NCBI GenBank assembly: GCA_026983515.1
Contig: JALWHT010000035.1
Coordinates: forward strand, 13,837 to 66,339
Source: Sulfurovum sp.
GTDB taxonomy: Bacteria; Campylobacterota; Campylobacteria; Campylobacterales; Sulfurovaceae
Reading direction: 5' to 3'
DNA: 52,503 nucleotides
In this document: in pieces, positions 1 to 8,594 of the stretch
How positions within the stretch are numbered: the first letter of the stretch is position 1
How the letters are laid out: every line of letters starts with the position of its first letter
Made by a program: the position numbers and the translations under genes
Notes under the pieces: model-generated
What the model was told of the DNA's origin: nothing
Databases searched by the model: none
The model's input: the letters and a program-made list of their open reading frames with translations, nothing else

Positions 1-425
1 TTTCACTGAACTGCTCATTCAACCTCTCCAGCTCCTGGTGTTCCTTGGTATATGCTTCCACTGCCTGTACTCTTTGGGCATCTACCTCATTCAGCTTTGT
101 CTGAAGCCCCTGAAGTGCTCGTGTCTGCTCCTCTATCTCTGCACTTTGGGCTTTATTCAGCTCCTCTGCATCTTTCAGTTTCTTCTTAAGCTCTTTTGAA
201 AGCTTCTCTTTTGACTCTTTAACCGCATCCAGATCTTCTACAATTTCACTGAACTGCTCATTCAACCTCTCCAGCTCCTGGTGTTCCTTGGTATATGCTT
301 CCACTGCCTGTACTCTTTGGGCATCTACCTCATTCAGCTTTGTCTGAAGCCCCTGAAGTGCTCGTGTCTGTTCCTCTATCTCTGCACTTTGAGCCTTATT
401 CAGCTCCTCTGCATCTTTCAGTTTT
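1..425. repeat. 243-bp tandem repeat encoding an 81-aa coiled-coil unit
   Basis: Bases 1-182 recur at 244-425 with three or four substitutions, so the period is 243 bp (81 codons) and the reading frame is kept. Bases 183-243 are the spacer part of the unit. The first copy is cut by the window edge, so the total copy number is unknown. The encoded repeat is the heptad-rich tail of the sulfotransferase-like protein (KLKDAEELNKAQSAEIEEQT...). Confidence 0.9.
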
Positions 426-1489
426 GATTTTAATATATAGTTTTCTTCATCTTTTCCCACAATATTGTTGGTATTTATACCAAAAACAGCACAATACTCA
501 TTTGGGTTTCTTTTTTCATGTTTGCCTTGATTAAAATAATGATGGGCAAACTCTCCATCATACTGAGCGACATCTGGATATACTCTTAGATAATAATCTT
601 CATCTACCATTGCTACATCTTTAATCTGTTCTAACAATTGTAATTTTTGTCTTAACATTTTTAATTCTTCTTGCTGCTTTTGAACATCATATTGAAACAA
701 CTTACGGGAGTAATTAAAGTCATTTCGTATTACATCAAATGCATTAAAATCATCAAACCTTTTATTTTGCACTAATAGTAAAAGTTCATCCAGAAAACGT
801 GGTATCTCGTTTGTAAAATTTTCAATGGCAATATTATTATGCTTAATCTTATTATCCAAAAAGTTATCTATTTCTTGTCTTTTTTTTCGTTCTTTAAGAC
901 CGATAAACTTATAAAGTCTATTGATACTATTCCCCGTCTGTTTTAATAGATCATCAAAAGATAAAAATAGTCGCTCATATTCTCTACTAAAATATTCCGC
1001 AGACAAAAAATGATCAATCCAGAGCAAAAGACCTTTTTCAATAGAAAAATTGTTTCTCTTTTTCAAAGAAAAAGCAACTTCCATAGGACTTCTATAAGGA
1101 TGTATAATTTTAATTGTTATATTTAACTCTTGACATGCCTTCTCCCATATTGGAAAGAGTAAACAAATACGAGGGTCTTTAACTACAAAGTTTTGAGCAT
1201 ACTTAAATTCACTTTCTAGAATTTTTTTAGCCTCGTCAACATATGTTTTTATATCCTTTTTTGAAAGATTGTTAAAGTTAAAAAAATACCCACTCCAATC
1301 AGAATTATTTTGAGTTAAAATTTTTTCATTAAGTGCCACTACAAAACTATTTTCAAAAAAACCTTTAGGATTATCTTCCTTAGGACCAATCAGTTCTGAA
1401 CCAAGTTCAAGTCCTAAAATACTCAGTGCACCACTTAAGGCTGATGTTCCACTTCTATGCATACCTAATATAAAATAAGCTGTTTTCAT
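1..1489 (-). CDS. Sulfotransferase-like protein with repeated coiled-coil tail (partial, C-terminus off left edge)
   Basis: This CDS is absent from the ORF track because it has no stop inside the window. I translated it from an ATG at 1489; about 496 codons are visible. The N-terminus MKTAYFILGMHRSGTSAL carries the PAPS-binding P-loop (GMHRSGTS) of sulfotransferases, and VVKDPRICLLFPIW near residues 100-115 resembles the 3'-phosphate-binding segment. Residues about 294-330 (DEDYYLRVYPDVAQ..HYFNQGKHEKRNP) match a short module seen in many bacterial glycosyltransferase and surface proteins. From about residue 350 the chain is Glu/Lys/Gln-rich coiled coil with an 81-residue unit repeated at least twice. 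The gene begins 8 bp after the glycosyltransferase stop, so it is probably co-transcribed. A role in sulfating the exported polysaccharide is inference. Confidence 0.75.
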   Translation of the reverse strand, partial: MKTAYFILGMHRSGTSALSGALSILGLELGSELIGPKEDNPKGFFENSFVVALNEKILTQNNSDWSGYFFNFNNLSKKDIKTYVDEAKKILESEFKYAQNFVVKDPRICLLFPIWEKACQELNITIKIIHPYRSPMEVAFSLKKRNNFSIEKGLLLWIDHFLSAEYFSREYERLFLSFDDLLKQTGNSINRLYKFIGLKERKKRQEIDNFLDNKIKHNNIAIENFTNEIPRFLDELLLLVQNKRFDDFNAFDVIRNDFNYSRKLFQYDVQKQQEELKMLRQKLQLLEQIKDVAMVDEDYYLRVYPDVAQYDGEFAHHYFNQGKHEKRNPNEYCAVFGINTNNIVGKDEENYILKSKLKDAEELNKAQSAEIEEQTRALQGLQTKLNEVDAQRVQAVEAYTKEHQELERLNEQFSEIVEDLDAVKESKEKLSKELKKKLKDAEELNKAQSAEIEEQTRALQGLQTKLNEVDAQRVQAVEAYTKEHQELERLNEQFSE

Positions 1490-1497
1490 TCTCTATA

Positions 1498-3804
1498 TCA
1501 CCTTTTTGCTCTTAATTTTACGGTTGAAGTAATATCTAACCCAAATGATTCTGACCTATGTGTTAAATTTAAATTATAATATGTATCTTTTTTCAAATAC
1601 TCTTTCCACTTATTTTTCATATAATTCACTTCTGAATTAAAACGATTAACTTTCTCTTCACTATCTTCAAGTCCTCTAGTTATTGACTCATGGTGATACA
1701 ATTCAACATATGGAGTCCAAATATTTCGATATCCAAAAACAAGCAACTTTAAACAAAAGTCAACATCATTAAAGGCTACTTTTAAATACGTTTCATCAAG
1801 CCCTCCAACCACTTCATACAATTCTTTTCGAACCACCAAACACGCCCCTGTGACAGCCGAAAAGTTTTGGACGATCTTGAGTCTTGAAAAATAACCGTGT
1901 TCCTCTCTTTTAAAATATTTATGAGCATGACCCGCTACCCCGCCAATACCTAAAATTACTCCTGCATGCTGTATGGTATCATTATCATAATAAAGTTTTG
2001 CACCAACAGCACCTATCTCCGGGCGCACGGCATGCTGTACCATCTCTGTCAACCAATGTTTTGAAATAACCTCTACATCATTGTTTATTAGTCCGATGAT
2101 CTCCCCTCTTGCTTCCTGTACAGCAAAGTTGTTAATGGCAGAGTAGTTGAATGCCTTATGATAGGGTATGATGCGGATATGTGAATATGCTTCTGTCAAC
2201 GTATCAAAATAGTGTAGGGTTTTAGGATCTGTTGTTTCATTATCCACAATGATGATCTCATAGTTTTTATAGTCCGTTTTTTCCAAAATACTGCTGATAC
2301 ATTTAGAGAGAATATCGTAACCGTCCCGGGTTGGGACGATCAGGCTTACCAGTGGTTCATTATCAATAGGGTAGGAAACTTTATAGGTATTGGGTAAAAG
2401 ACCGTGTACCACAGAAATGCGCGGATCTTTTTTGGTAAAGTGATTACTTAGTGCCTTCAGCCCAGCATTGGCAGTATGCAGTTTCTCCCCAGAGGCATGT
2501 GCTTTCGAACCGGCAAGTGCCCGCCAATGATAAAGGATTTTCTCTATGTGACAGATCTCATTGTCATTAATTTGCTCTATGACTCTCAAGAACAGGTCAT
2601 AGTCCTGTGCCCCTTCATACCCTTCACGTAAGCCTCCTACTGCTTCAAGCACCGTACTTTCTATCACGCTCAAATGTGAAATATAGTTATAGGAGTAGAA
2701 CATATCGGGGTTCCATCCTGACTTGAAATGAGGGTCGTACCTTCTGTCCTGTTCATCTATCTTGTCCTCATCAGAGTAAATAAGTTTTACTTCCGGATGA
2801 CGGTTGATACACTTCACCACTTCCAAAAGTGCATTGGGTGCCAGCATATCATCATGATCCATAAAGGCAATGTACTCTCCGGTAGTTAACGACAATGCCG
2901 TGTTGAATGCAGCTGAAATATGCCCATTCTTTTTTCTCAAACCAACTTTGATCCGCTGATCTTTTTTTTCATATGCTCTCAGGATTTGTCGTACCTTCTT
3001 ATCCGTGGAAGCGTCATCTGCAATACAGAGTTCCCAGTAAGGATAGGTTTGTGCCAGTACCGAATCCAGTGCTTTTTTAAGATATTTTTCCGGTGTGTTG
3101 TAAGTTGCCATGACAACAGAAATCAGCGGTTTGAGCAAAAACTGCTCTTCTAAAAAGGCGTTAAGTCTGTTTTGCTCATTTTGTTCGATCCAATGCATAT
3201 ATTCCAAATAATGGTGGGGGTTTCGATAAGCTTTGGAAGGGTGTAACCCGTTATACTCTTTTTCAAGCCGTTCCAGCATCCCTGCCCATCCGTGTTTTTT
3301 GTAGCGCACGTGTGACTTGCGTACAATGGCAAAAGGGTCTTTCAGTTCACGGTAATCCCTCATCATAAGTGTCACAAGCTGCTGATAGATATGGATCAAT
3401 TCTGAATGAACAGAGAGAAAAATATCGGCAATATAAAACCGGCAAGGCACTTCCGCAGGGTCAAATCGAATACCTTTCAAAGATTCGTTTAGCACCAATT
3501 GTGCCTGATATTCTCCTTTATTGTGGGTAGGCTGCATACAGACTGTCAGGCTTTCAGAGTAGCCTTCACCAAAGTCAAGATAGAGCTTGGGGCTCAACTT
3601 CTGATCAGAAACAACATGTACATGAATGCTCACCCACCCGGAGAGCAGCTTGGGAAATACACCTTTTAGTTTGAACTGAGGATCATGATCGGTTGCCTGC
3701 CAGTAGCTGTCTTGCGCCTGTTCTACTCCCCGTAAGGGTACTGCCTTCAATTTTTTCTTTTGCAAAAAGGGGTAGCTAAAAGCTGTGATCAACCGCATTG
3801 GCAA
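1498..3804 (-). CDS. Dual-domain family 2 glycosyltransferase
   Basis: A 768-residue cytoplasmic glycosyltransferase with two GT-A (GT2) domains in tandem. The first starts near residue 225 (PLISVVMATYNTPEKYL, then FMDHDDMLAP with the DxD-like metal motif). The second starts near residue 485 (PLVSLIVPTRDGYD, then LINNDVEVI and the acceptor-side NDVDFCLKL). The 220 N-terminal residues have no recognised domain. This layout is typical of enzymes that assemble O-antigen or capsule chains with alternating linkages. The first codon in the track is TTG at 3804; ATG at 3798 is an alternative, but the AGGG element upstream is better spaced for the TTG. It lies 1 bp after kpsE and 8 bp before the sulfotransferase-like gene, consistent with one operon. 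The sugar specificity cannot be read from the sequence. Confidence 0.85.
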   Translation of the reverse strand: MPMRLITAFSYPFLQKKKLKAVPLRGVEQAQDSYWQATDHDPQFKLKGVFPKLLSGWVSIHVHVVSDQKLSPKLYLDFGEGYSESLTVCMQPTHNKGEYQAQLVLNESLKGIRFDPAEVPCRFYIADIFLSVHSELIHIYQQLVTLMMRDYRELKDPFAIVRKSHVRYKKHGWAGMLERLEKEYNGLHPSKAYRNPHHYLEYMHWIEQNEQNRLNAFLEEQFLLKPLISVVMATYNTPEKYLKKALDSVLAQTYPYWELCIADDASTDKKVRQILRAYEKKDQRIKVGLRKKNGHISAAFNTALSLTTGEYIAFMDHDDMLAPNALLEVVKCINRHPEVKLIYSDEDKIDEQDRRYDPHFKSGWNPDMFYSYNYISHLSVIESTVLEAVGGLREGYEGAQDYDLFLRVIEQINDNEICHIEKILYHWRALAGSKAHASGEKLHTANAGLKALSNHFTKKDPRISVVHGLLPNTYKVSYPIDNEPLVSLIVPTRDGYDILSKCISSILEKTDYKNYEIIIVDNETTDPKTLHYFDTLTEAYSHIRIIPYHKAFNYSAINNFAVQEARGEIIGLINNDVEVISKHWLTEMVQHAVRPEIGAVGAKLYYDNDTIQHAGVILGIGGVAGHAHKYFKREEHGYFSRLKIVQNFSAVTGACLVVRKELYEVVGGLDETYLKVAFNDVDFCLKLLVFGYRNIWTPYVELYHHESITRGLEDSEEKVNRFNSEVNYMKNKWKEYLKKDTYYNLNLTHRSESFGLDITSTVKLRAKR

Positions 3805-3805
3805 C

Positions 3806-4894
3806 TTAATCCCTGTGACTTTCTATAAGTCCAATGATGGCAACAAGAATGCCGTAAAAGAGGAACAACACGAGGAGCACAGTAAAGATATCCCACAGTT
3901 TGTTCGGGTAGCTGTAGTCGTCTGCCAACGTCGGTTTTGAAACAACGATCAAGTGTTTGGACTGCTGTGCAACTTCAATTTTGACCTCTTCTTGGTTGAT
4001 CAGTGTCTGACGGTACACCTCTTTACTGAACTCCATATCGCTTTTGAGTACCTGGAACTCGAAAACATTCGTATTGAGTTTTTTGGTACCCGCCAGTGAC
4101 TCCCGAAGTTTGGCAATGGCTTTTTGAATGTTCTGCTCTGTTTTTTGCAGCATAACCATCTCTTTGCCATTTGGGTTCCAGCCTGCCGCACGTTTACTGT
4201 CATACTCAACTTTTGTTTTGATCAGTTCACTCTCAAGTGTTGCCAAAATGGTACTTTTGCGTTCGACCTCCAAAGAGGGGTCAATGGTATGGTGTTTGAC
4301 CTGATAAGCGATCAGCGCTTTGATCGCCTTCATAAACACGGCACGTTTTTCCTGGCTTTGCTGCTCCACAAACTTCAATGCAATTTCTGCATTCTCCTTT
4401 GCAAACGCATTGATCACCTCTTCGGATTTGGTGATGATGCTTTCGAGAATTTTCTGTGCCGTACGGGGATCGGTATGGATAAAGGTCAGTTTCAGTGTAC
4501 CTGACGGGTCATCATAGACAGCAATGAGGTTTTCATTGTACTTTTTCATCAGGTTTTGCTGATTCTCTTTCCAGTAGGGTAACGTTGCATCCGGGTAGAG
4601 CCTTTGCAGAGGATCAAGCACATCTGATGTATAGTGTTGAGTCAGCTTGTAGCCTTTGTCCAGATAGCTGTACATTTCGTGAGAACGTATGTACAGTTCA
4701 AGCACCTTGGAATCCTGCATGGTACTGCTGTTTTGTTTGAGTAGAATATCGTTCAGATTGACCTGCTGCTTGTTCTCAAGGTCCTTCAACAACACAATAC
4801 TGTTGGTCTCATAACGTTCTGTTTCAACAAATGCAATGTAATATGCAGCAATACAAAACATGACAATAAAAACTGTACGCAATATCCATTTCAT
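3806..4894 (-). CDS. kpsE: Capsule polysaccharide export inner-membrane protein, KpsE/CtrB/BexC family
   Basis: A 362-residue polysaccharide co-polymerase family protein. One membrane helix at residues 4-22 and a second near the C-terminus (LWDIFTVLLVLFLFYGILVAIIGLI) flank a long periplasmic region rich in predicted helix and coiled coil. A proline-containing segment (SKPTLADDYSYPNKLWDI) precedes the second helix, as in the Wzz/KpsE families. Its role is to link the ABC exporter in the inner membrane to the outer-membrane channel. The start ATG directly abuts the kpsT stop (TAG-ATG), so translation is probably coupled. The outer-membrane partner (KpsD/Wza type) is not in the window. Confidence 0.85.
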   Translation of the reverse strand: MKWILRTVFIVMFCIAAYYIAFVETERYETNSIVLLKDLENKQQVNLNDILLKQNSSTMQDSKVLELYIRSHEMYSYLDKGYKLTQHYTSDVLDPLQRLYPDATLPYWKENQQNLMKKYNENLIAVYDDPSGTLKLTFIHTDPRTAQKILESIITKSEEVINAFAKENAEIALKFVEQQSQEKRAVFMKAIKALIAYQVKHHTIDPSLEVERKSTILATLESELIKTKVEYDSKRAAGWNPNGKEMVMLQKTEQNIQKAIAKLRESLAGTKKLNTNVFEFQVLKSDMEFSKEVYRQTLINQEEVKIEVAQQSKHLIVVSKPTLADDYSYPNKLWDIFTVLLVLFLFYGILVAIIGLIESHRD

Positions 4895-5563
4895 CTATCT
4901 ACCCTCTTGATTAATCTCATTATAGCGTTTTATCCCTTCTTCAATATCGTCAAAATAGTGTAATTCACCTTCATGTACCAGCAAACCCGCCTGGCACATA
5001 TCCCTAAGGGTTTTCATGTCATGGCTGACCAGGATCACATGACAGTTCTCAATCTTCTTTTTCAAGTGTGTTTTTGCTTTTGTTCTGAAGCGTGCATCCC
5101 CTACTGACAGGGTTTCATCAATCAACATATAGTCAAAATCAAAAGCGAGACTCAATCCAAATCCCAATCGTCCCCGCATACCAGAAGAGTAGGTTTTCAT
5201 TGGCATATCGAAGTACTCTTCCAGTTCACTGAACTCCTGTACATACGCAATGACTGCCCTAGTCTCTTCTCTGCTCTTGCCATAAAGATTGCAGACAAAC
5301 TTTACATTCTGTCTGCCTGTCATATTGCCCACAAAGCCTCCAGAGAGTCCAAGAGGCCAGGAAAAATTCTGTCTCGATGCAATTGTACCTTCATTGGGAA
5401 AGTCTATCTTCCCCAGCATCCGCATCAGGGTTGACTTTCCCATACCATTACGACCAAGTATTCCGATATTCACATCCGGCAAAACTATGGTTACATGTTT
5501 AAGGATATACTTCTTGCTATTGTTAGTACGAAAATACTTCGTAACATTTTTAAGTTCTATCAT
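4895..5563 (-). CDS. kpsT: Polysaccharide export ABC transporter ATP-binding protein, KpsT family
   Basis: A single nucleotide-binding domain of about 222 residues. Walker A is GRNGMGKST, the signature region is YSSGMRGRLGFGLSL, Walker B is YMLIDETLSVGD and the switch histidine is in ILVSHD. The short C-terminus fits capsule exporters rather than O-antigen exporters with a carbohydrate-binding extension. The ORF track begins at 5632, but the family start MIELKNVTKYF is the ATG at 5563. That ATG overlaps the kpsM stop as ATGA, and the 23 extra residues in the track are not family-like. It powers export together with KpsM. Confidence 0.9.
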   Translation of the reverse strand: MIELKNVTKYFRTNNSKKYILKHVTIVLPDVNIGILGRNGMGKSTLMRMLGKIDFPNEGTIASRQNFSWPLGLSGGFVGNMTGRQNVKFVCNLYGKSREETRAVIAYVQEFSELEEYFDMPMKTYSSGMRGRLGFGLSLAFDFDYMLIDETLSVGDARFRTKAKTHLKKKIENCHVILVSHDMKTLRDMCQAGLLVHEGELHYFDDIEEGIKRYNEINQEGR

Positions 5564-6360
5564 TCCGACACGATCCTCCGCTCCAGCATACGGTAGAACC
5601 ATAAGCCCATAAAAAGGGGGAGAATCGTCCACAGCAACATATAGTAGTAGTTGACGAACCTGTCATCAAGTGCTTCTAAATAAAATCCATGAATCATTTC
5701 CATAAAATGTGTTAAAGGATTATATAACAGCACATCCTGCACAGTTGGAGGCAAGCTGATTAAAGGATAAAAAACAGCAGAAAAAAGAAGTAGTCCAAAA
5801 GTAGAAATGGAAACTGTTTTCCCAACACTTATAAAAAATGTATTGCCTACCGCGATAAGAATAGCAAAAGCAACAGAAAATATCCAAAGCCATATATAGC
5901 CTAAAAATACCATTGGTATATTATTGGGTAAAACATCTCCAACATGAAAGAAAAGACCGATAGCAAGGAACATCATAACAATAATGACTGAAAGAAACAA
6001 CTCTACCAGTGCACGAGCGATAATGGTATCGATAGGTTTTACCTGTTTATAACTGAAAAGCCCTTTGTTTGCCTGAAATGCTCCTATAGACGAATTTAAA
6101 ATAGCACGAAACATGTTAAACGGGATAAAGCCGGAAGCCATGAATACAACGTAGTTAAAGCTTGATTGTCCTCCACCATATTCACGAATAGCTGCATGAA
6201 TAGATATTAAAACAAAAATTTGGAAAAAAGGTTCAAAAAAGGTCCAGAACAAGCCTGTACGCCCCGCACTTATGCGTGTATCCAGTTCTCGAAGAAAAAG
6301 AGCTTTGATCACCGATATAAAAATAAAAGTAGGTTTTCTTTGTTTCAATCTCAGCCTCAA
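5560..6360 (-). CDS. kpsM: Polysaccharide export ABC transporter permease, KpsM family (ABC-2)
   Basis: A 266-residue ABC-2 permease. An N-terminal amphipathic segment with LFLRELDTRISAGRTGLFWTFFEPF, typical of KpsM/Wzm proteins, is followed by about six membrane helices. It forms the channel through which a lipid-linked polysaccharide crosses the inner membrane, driven by KpsT. The first codon in the track is TTG at 6360 with no clear Shine-Dalgarno sequence. GTG at 6312 (MIKALFLREL) is the other reasonable start, so the N-terminus is uncertain. It overlaps kpsT by 4 bp. The upstream gap to the secreted protein gene is 76 bp, and I see no promoter there that I would defend. Confidence 0.88.
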   Translation of the reverse strand: MRLRLKQRKPTFIFISVIKALFLRELDTRISAGRTGLFWTFFEPFFQIFVLISIHAAIREYGGGQSSFNYVVFMASGFIPFNMFRAILNSSIGAFQANKGLFSYKQVKPIDTIIARALVELFLSVIIVMMFLAIGLFFHVGDVLPNNIPMVFLGYIWLWIFSVAFAILIAVGNTFFISVGKTVSISTFGLLLFSAVFYPLISLPPTVQDVLLYNPLTHFMEMIHGFYLEALDDRFVNYYYMLLWTILPLFMGLWFYRMLERRIVSE

Positions 6361-6436
6361 TCATGGCATTATTTTGCCAAAGTCGTTCTTCTATATGGGG
6401 ATAAATATATGCATCCCCTCTTTTCTCCTGTACCGC

Positions 6437-8464
6437 TTAGTTCAGCAGATACATAATGATGGCCGGTGACATTCCGTTCTCTGAAGGAATGTCAGCAACA
6501 TCGAGTACAGTCACACCGCTGTCTCTTTCTGTGTCTCCGGCAACAAGATCCATAATATCAATCGTTCCGTCACTGTTTTTGGTAATAATGTAGTTCGAGA
6601 AGGCATCATCGGAATAGACAACATCAATGACAATGGCACCTTCGACCACCTGCCATGTTCCGGTAATGGTTTTCGGATCCCCCTGATCGTCATATCCTTC
6701 TTCTTTAAAGGTCATATCATCATAGAAGTAAAGTTTTACCGGTGCCGCTGTATCGCCAATAGTTACCAGTTTACCAAGCAGATCATCTTCTGTAAACGGA
6801 TTGTCGACAGGTGCTTCAGTAAAGCCGGCAGGAAGTGTTTCTGAACCGTTTAAATCTGCAATACTGTTTATCGTAATATTGGCGTCTTTTTCTCCGCCGA
6901 TCATAATGTCGGCATGGGTTGCATCATTAAAGACCCATGATTCTGTATCACCTCTTGGTGTACCCGTAGCATCATCAAGCCAGTAGGAGTCGAGTACCAA
7001 TACACCGTTTTCGATCTTCCAGACTCCCACATCGTTTTCTGAAGCACCCATGGAATACGTCATATTGGGATACATATAGATATCAACAGTATCTGTTCCA
7101 TCACCACTTTGGTACGTCAGGTCGATCTTCTTGCCTTTAATATCACCATAAGTGACTGTATAAGAAATGTCTGTCTCAGGAAGATTACTATTACGCCATG
7201 CCTGCCCTTTTGTTTCCATAATCGTACCACGTCCGCTTTCAATATGCGTGAGAGCAGAGTTGCCATTGTTGATGAAAAGGTCAAAGAAATTCACTTTTTC
7301 TACATTCAATGTTTTATTAATGTCATTTTCCACCTCATCTCTGATCACTACACCGTTTTGTACAGACCACTCACCCGCTTCAATCAGGTTGTCATTATCA
7401 TCTGTCATGACATAATTCATATTGCCAAAGAATGAAACATAGCTCGATGCATTTACATTATCCATGTAATACTGAAATTTCTGGTCAACAAGATCACAGG
7501 TGATCAGTTTTGCAAATGCTGCTTTATACGCTTCTACAACAGCGAGCTTCTGATTGTATGCATCCTCATTGAGAATCCATTCATCCTCTATAGCGTTAAA
7601 CGCTGTTCCTTCCGGTGAATGATGTCCCAGCCACACTTCGTTATTGTAAACGGTAGCGAACATATAATCACCTTCATCATTTCCAAACCCATCTTCGGTG
7701 AACGTAAACTTGATAGAACTGTTTGCATCCTGCCCCGGAAGCGTTGTCATAATCCAGTCCCCGATTTTTCGACCCTCTTCCTGTGTACCATCCTGCCACG
7801 TCAGTACAACAAGGTCTCCGCTTCCGTCACTCAGATTTGCATCGAGCCTAAAGCCTGCATTTTCTCCGGTGTTATCATTGTACAAGAAGGAATTATGTGC
7901 ACTGACAAAGTCATCCAATGTAGAATATGACTCAGGTAGCTCCTGACTCCAGTCTTTAGGAATCCAGTCAAGTCTGTAAAGCTCTTTGGACTTCCATGAC
8001 AGCGCATACCGCTTTGCACCGCTTGTATAGGTTGCCTGAGGAAGCGAAAAACAGGCAGGGAAATGCATGGTCTCTCCCGCAATATCAATGAAATCGTCAA
8101 ATCTTACATACCCGTCAAAGACTTCCATCGTTTCATTGTTATCTCCGGTAATATTGAACGTATAGGTATTACCACGCTCTACCCAGTCACCCGATGATGT
8201 ATCCAAGTAGTACTCGCCATCATTATCAGGAACCCACTGTCCGGTCAGACGCTCCAGTTTTTCATCTATACTGGTTGCCGTGCCGGTCAGTGCCGTTACA
8301 TTATCTCGAATATCACTCCCTCTTTCAAAGGTATTTTCATATGTTTGATTAAAAAAGTAAATAGCTCCTGCATCGCCGCTTACCCAGCTCTCTACTGCGT
8401 ACAAACTACTCATGCTTCCCAGTATCATCATCCCCCACAGGGTACGTCTTACCATTGTTGTCAT
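6437..8464 (-). CDS. Secreted protein of unknown function with repeated lipocalin-like units
   Basis: I do not recognise a named family for this 675-residue protein. It has a signal peptide (MTTMVRRTLWGMMILGSMSSLYA, then VESWVS). The body is acidic, rich in Asp, Asn, Gly and Thr, and low in Cys. At least three segments share the pattern 'Tyr/Thr-Met/Phe...GxWxVxxGxxxxD' (GEWSVQNGVVIRDE, GVWKIENGVLVLDS, GTWQVVEGAIVIDV), each preceded by a 'y-m-T-F/Y' strand, which looks like lipocalin-type beta units in series. The start is secure: GGAGGAGG lies 8 nt before the ATG. It sits just upstream of kpsM on the same strand, so a cell-surface role linked to the polysaccharide is possible but unproven. 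Confidence 0.75.
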   Translation of the reverse strand: MTTMVRRTLWGMMILGSMSSLYAVESWVSGDAGAIYFFNQTYENTFERGSDIRDNVTALTGTATSIDEKLERLTGQWVPDNDGEYYLDTSSGDWVERGNTYTFNITGDNNETMEVFDGYVRFDDFIDIAGETMHFPACFSLPQATYTSGAKRYALSWKSKELYRLDWIPKDWSQELPESYSTLDDFVSAHNSFLYNDNTGENAGFRLDANLSDGSGDLVVLTWQDGTQEEGRKIGDWIMTTLPGQDANSSIKFTFTEDGFGNDEGDYMFATVYNNEVWLGHHSPEGTAFNAIEDEWILNEDAYNQKLAVVEAYKAAFAKLITCDLVDQKFQYYMDNVNASSYVSFFGNMNYVMTDDNDNLIEAGEWSVQNGVVIRDEVENDINKTLNVEKVNFFDLFINNGNSALTHIESGRGTIMETKGQAWRNSNLPETDISYTVTYGDIKGKKIDLTYQSGDGTDTVDIYMYPNMTYSMGASENDVGVWKIENGVLVLDSYWLDDATGTPRGDTESWVFNDATHADIMIGGEKDANITINSIADLNGSETLPAGFTEAPVDNPFTEDDLLGKLVTIGDTAAPVKLYFYDDMTFKEEGYDDQGDPKTITGTWQVVEGAIVIDVVYSDDAFSNYIITKNSDGTIDIMDLVAGDTERDSGVTVLDVADIPSENGMSPAIIMYLLN

Positions 8465-8493
8465 AAATTTGCCTCCTCCACTGTGATAAGTTT

Positions 8494-8522
8494 ATTATAT
8501 GATTATTTAACTTTGAAAACAA
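8494..8522 (-). promoter_or_regulatory. Putative sigma-70 promoter of the secreted protein gene
   Basis: On the minus strand a perfect TATAAT (8494-8499) is preceded, with a 17-bp spacer, by TTGTTT (8517-8522). It lies about 30 bp upstream of the ATG at 8464, and the GGAGGAGG ribosome-binding site lies between them. Confidence 0.5.
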
Positions 8523-8594
8523 ATTTTTGTGTTGTTAGGCATAAGCCTCCCGGTATCGATAGAAAAAGACCAAGTACATATAACATTCCCAACT

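Noticed and set aside
1-425. CRISPR array at the left edge
   Set aside because: The repeat is 243 bp, in frame and coding; there are no short repeats with unique spacers anywhere in the window.
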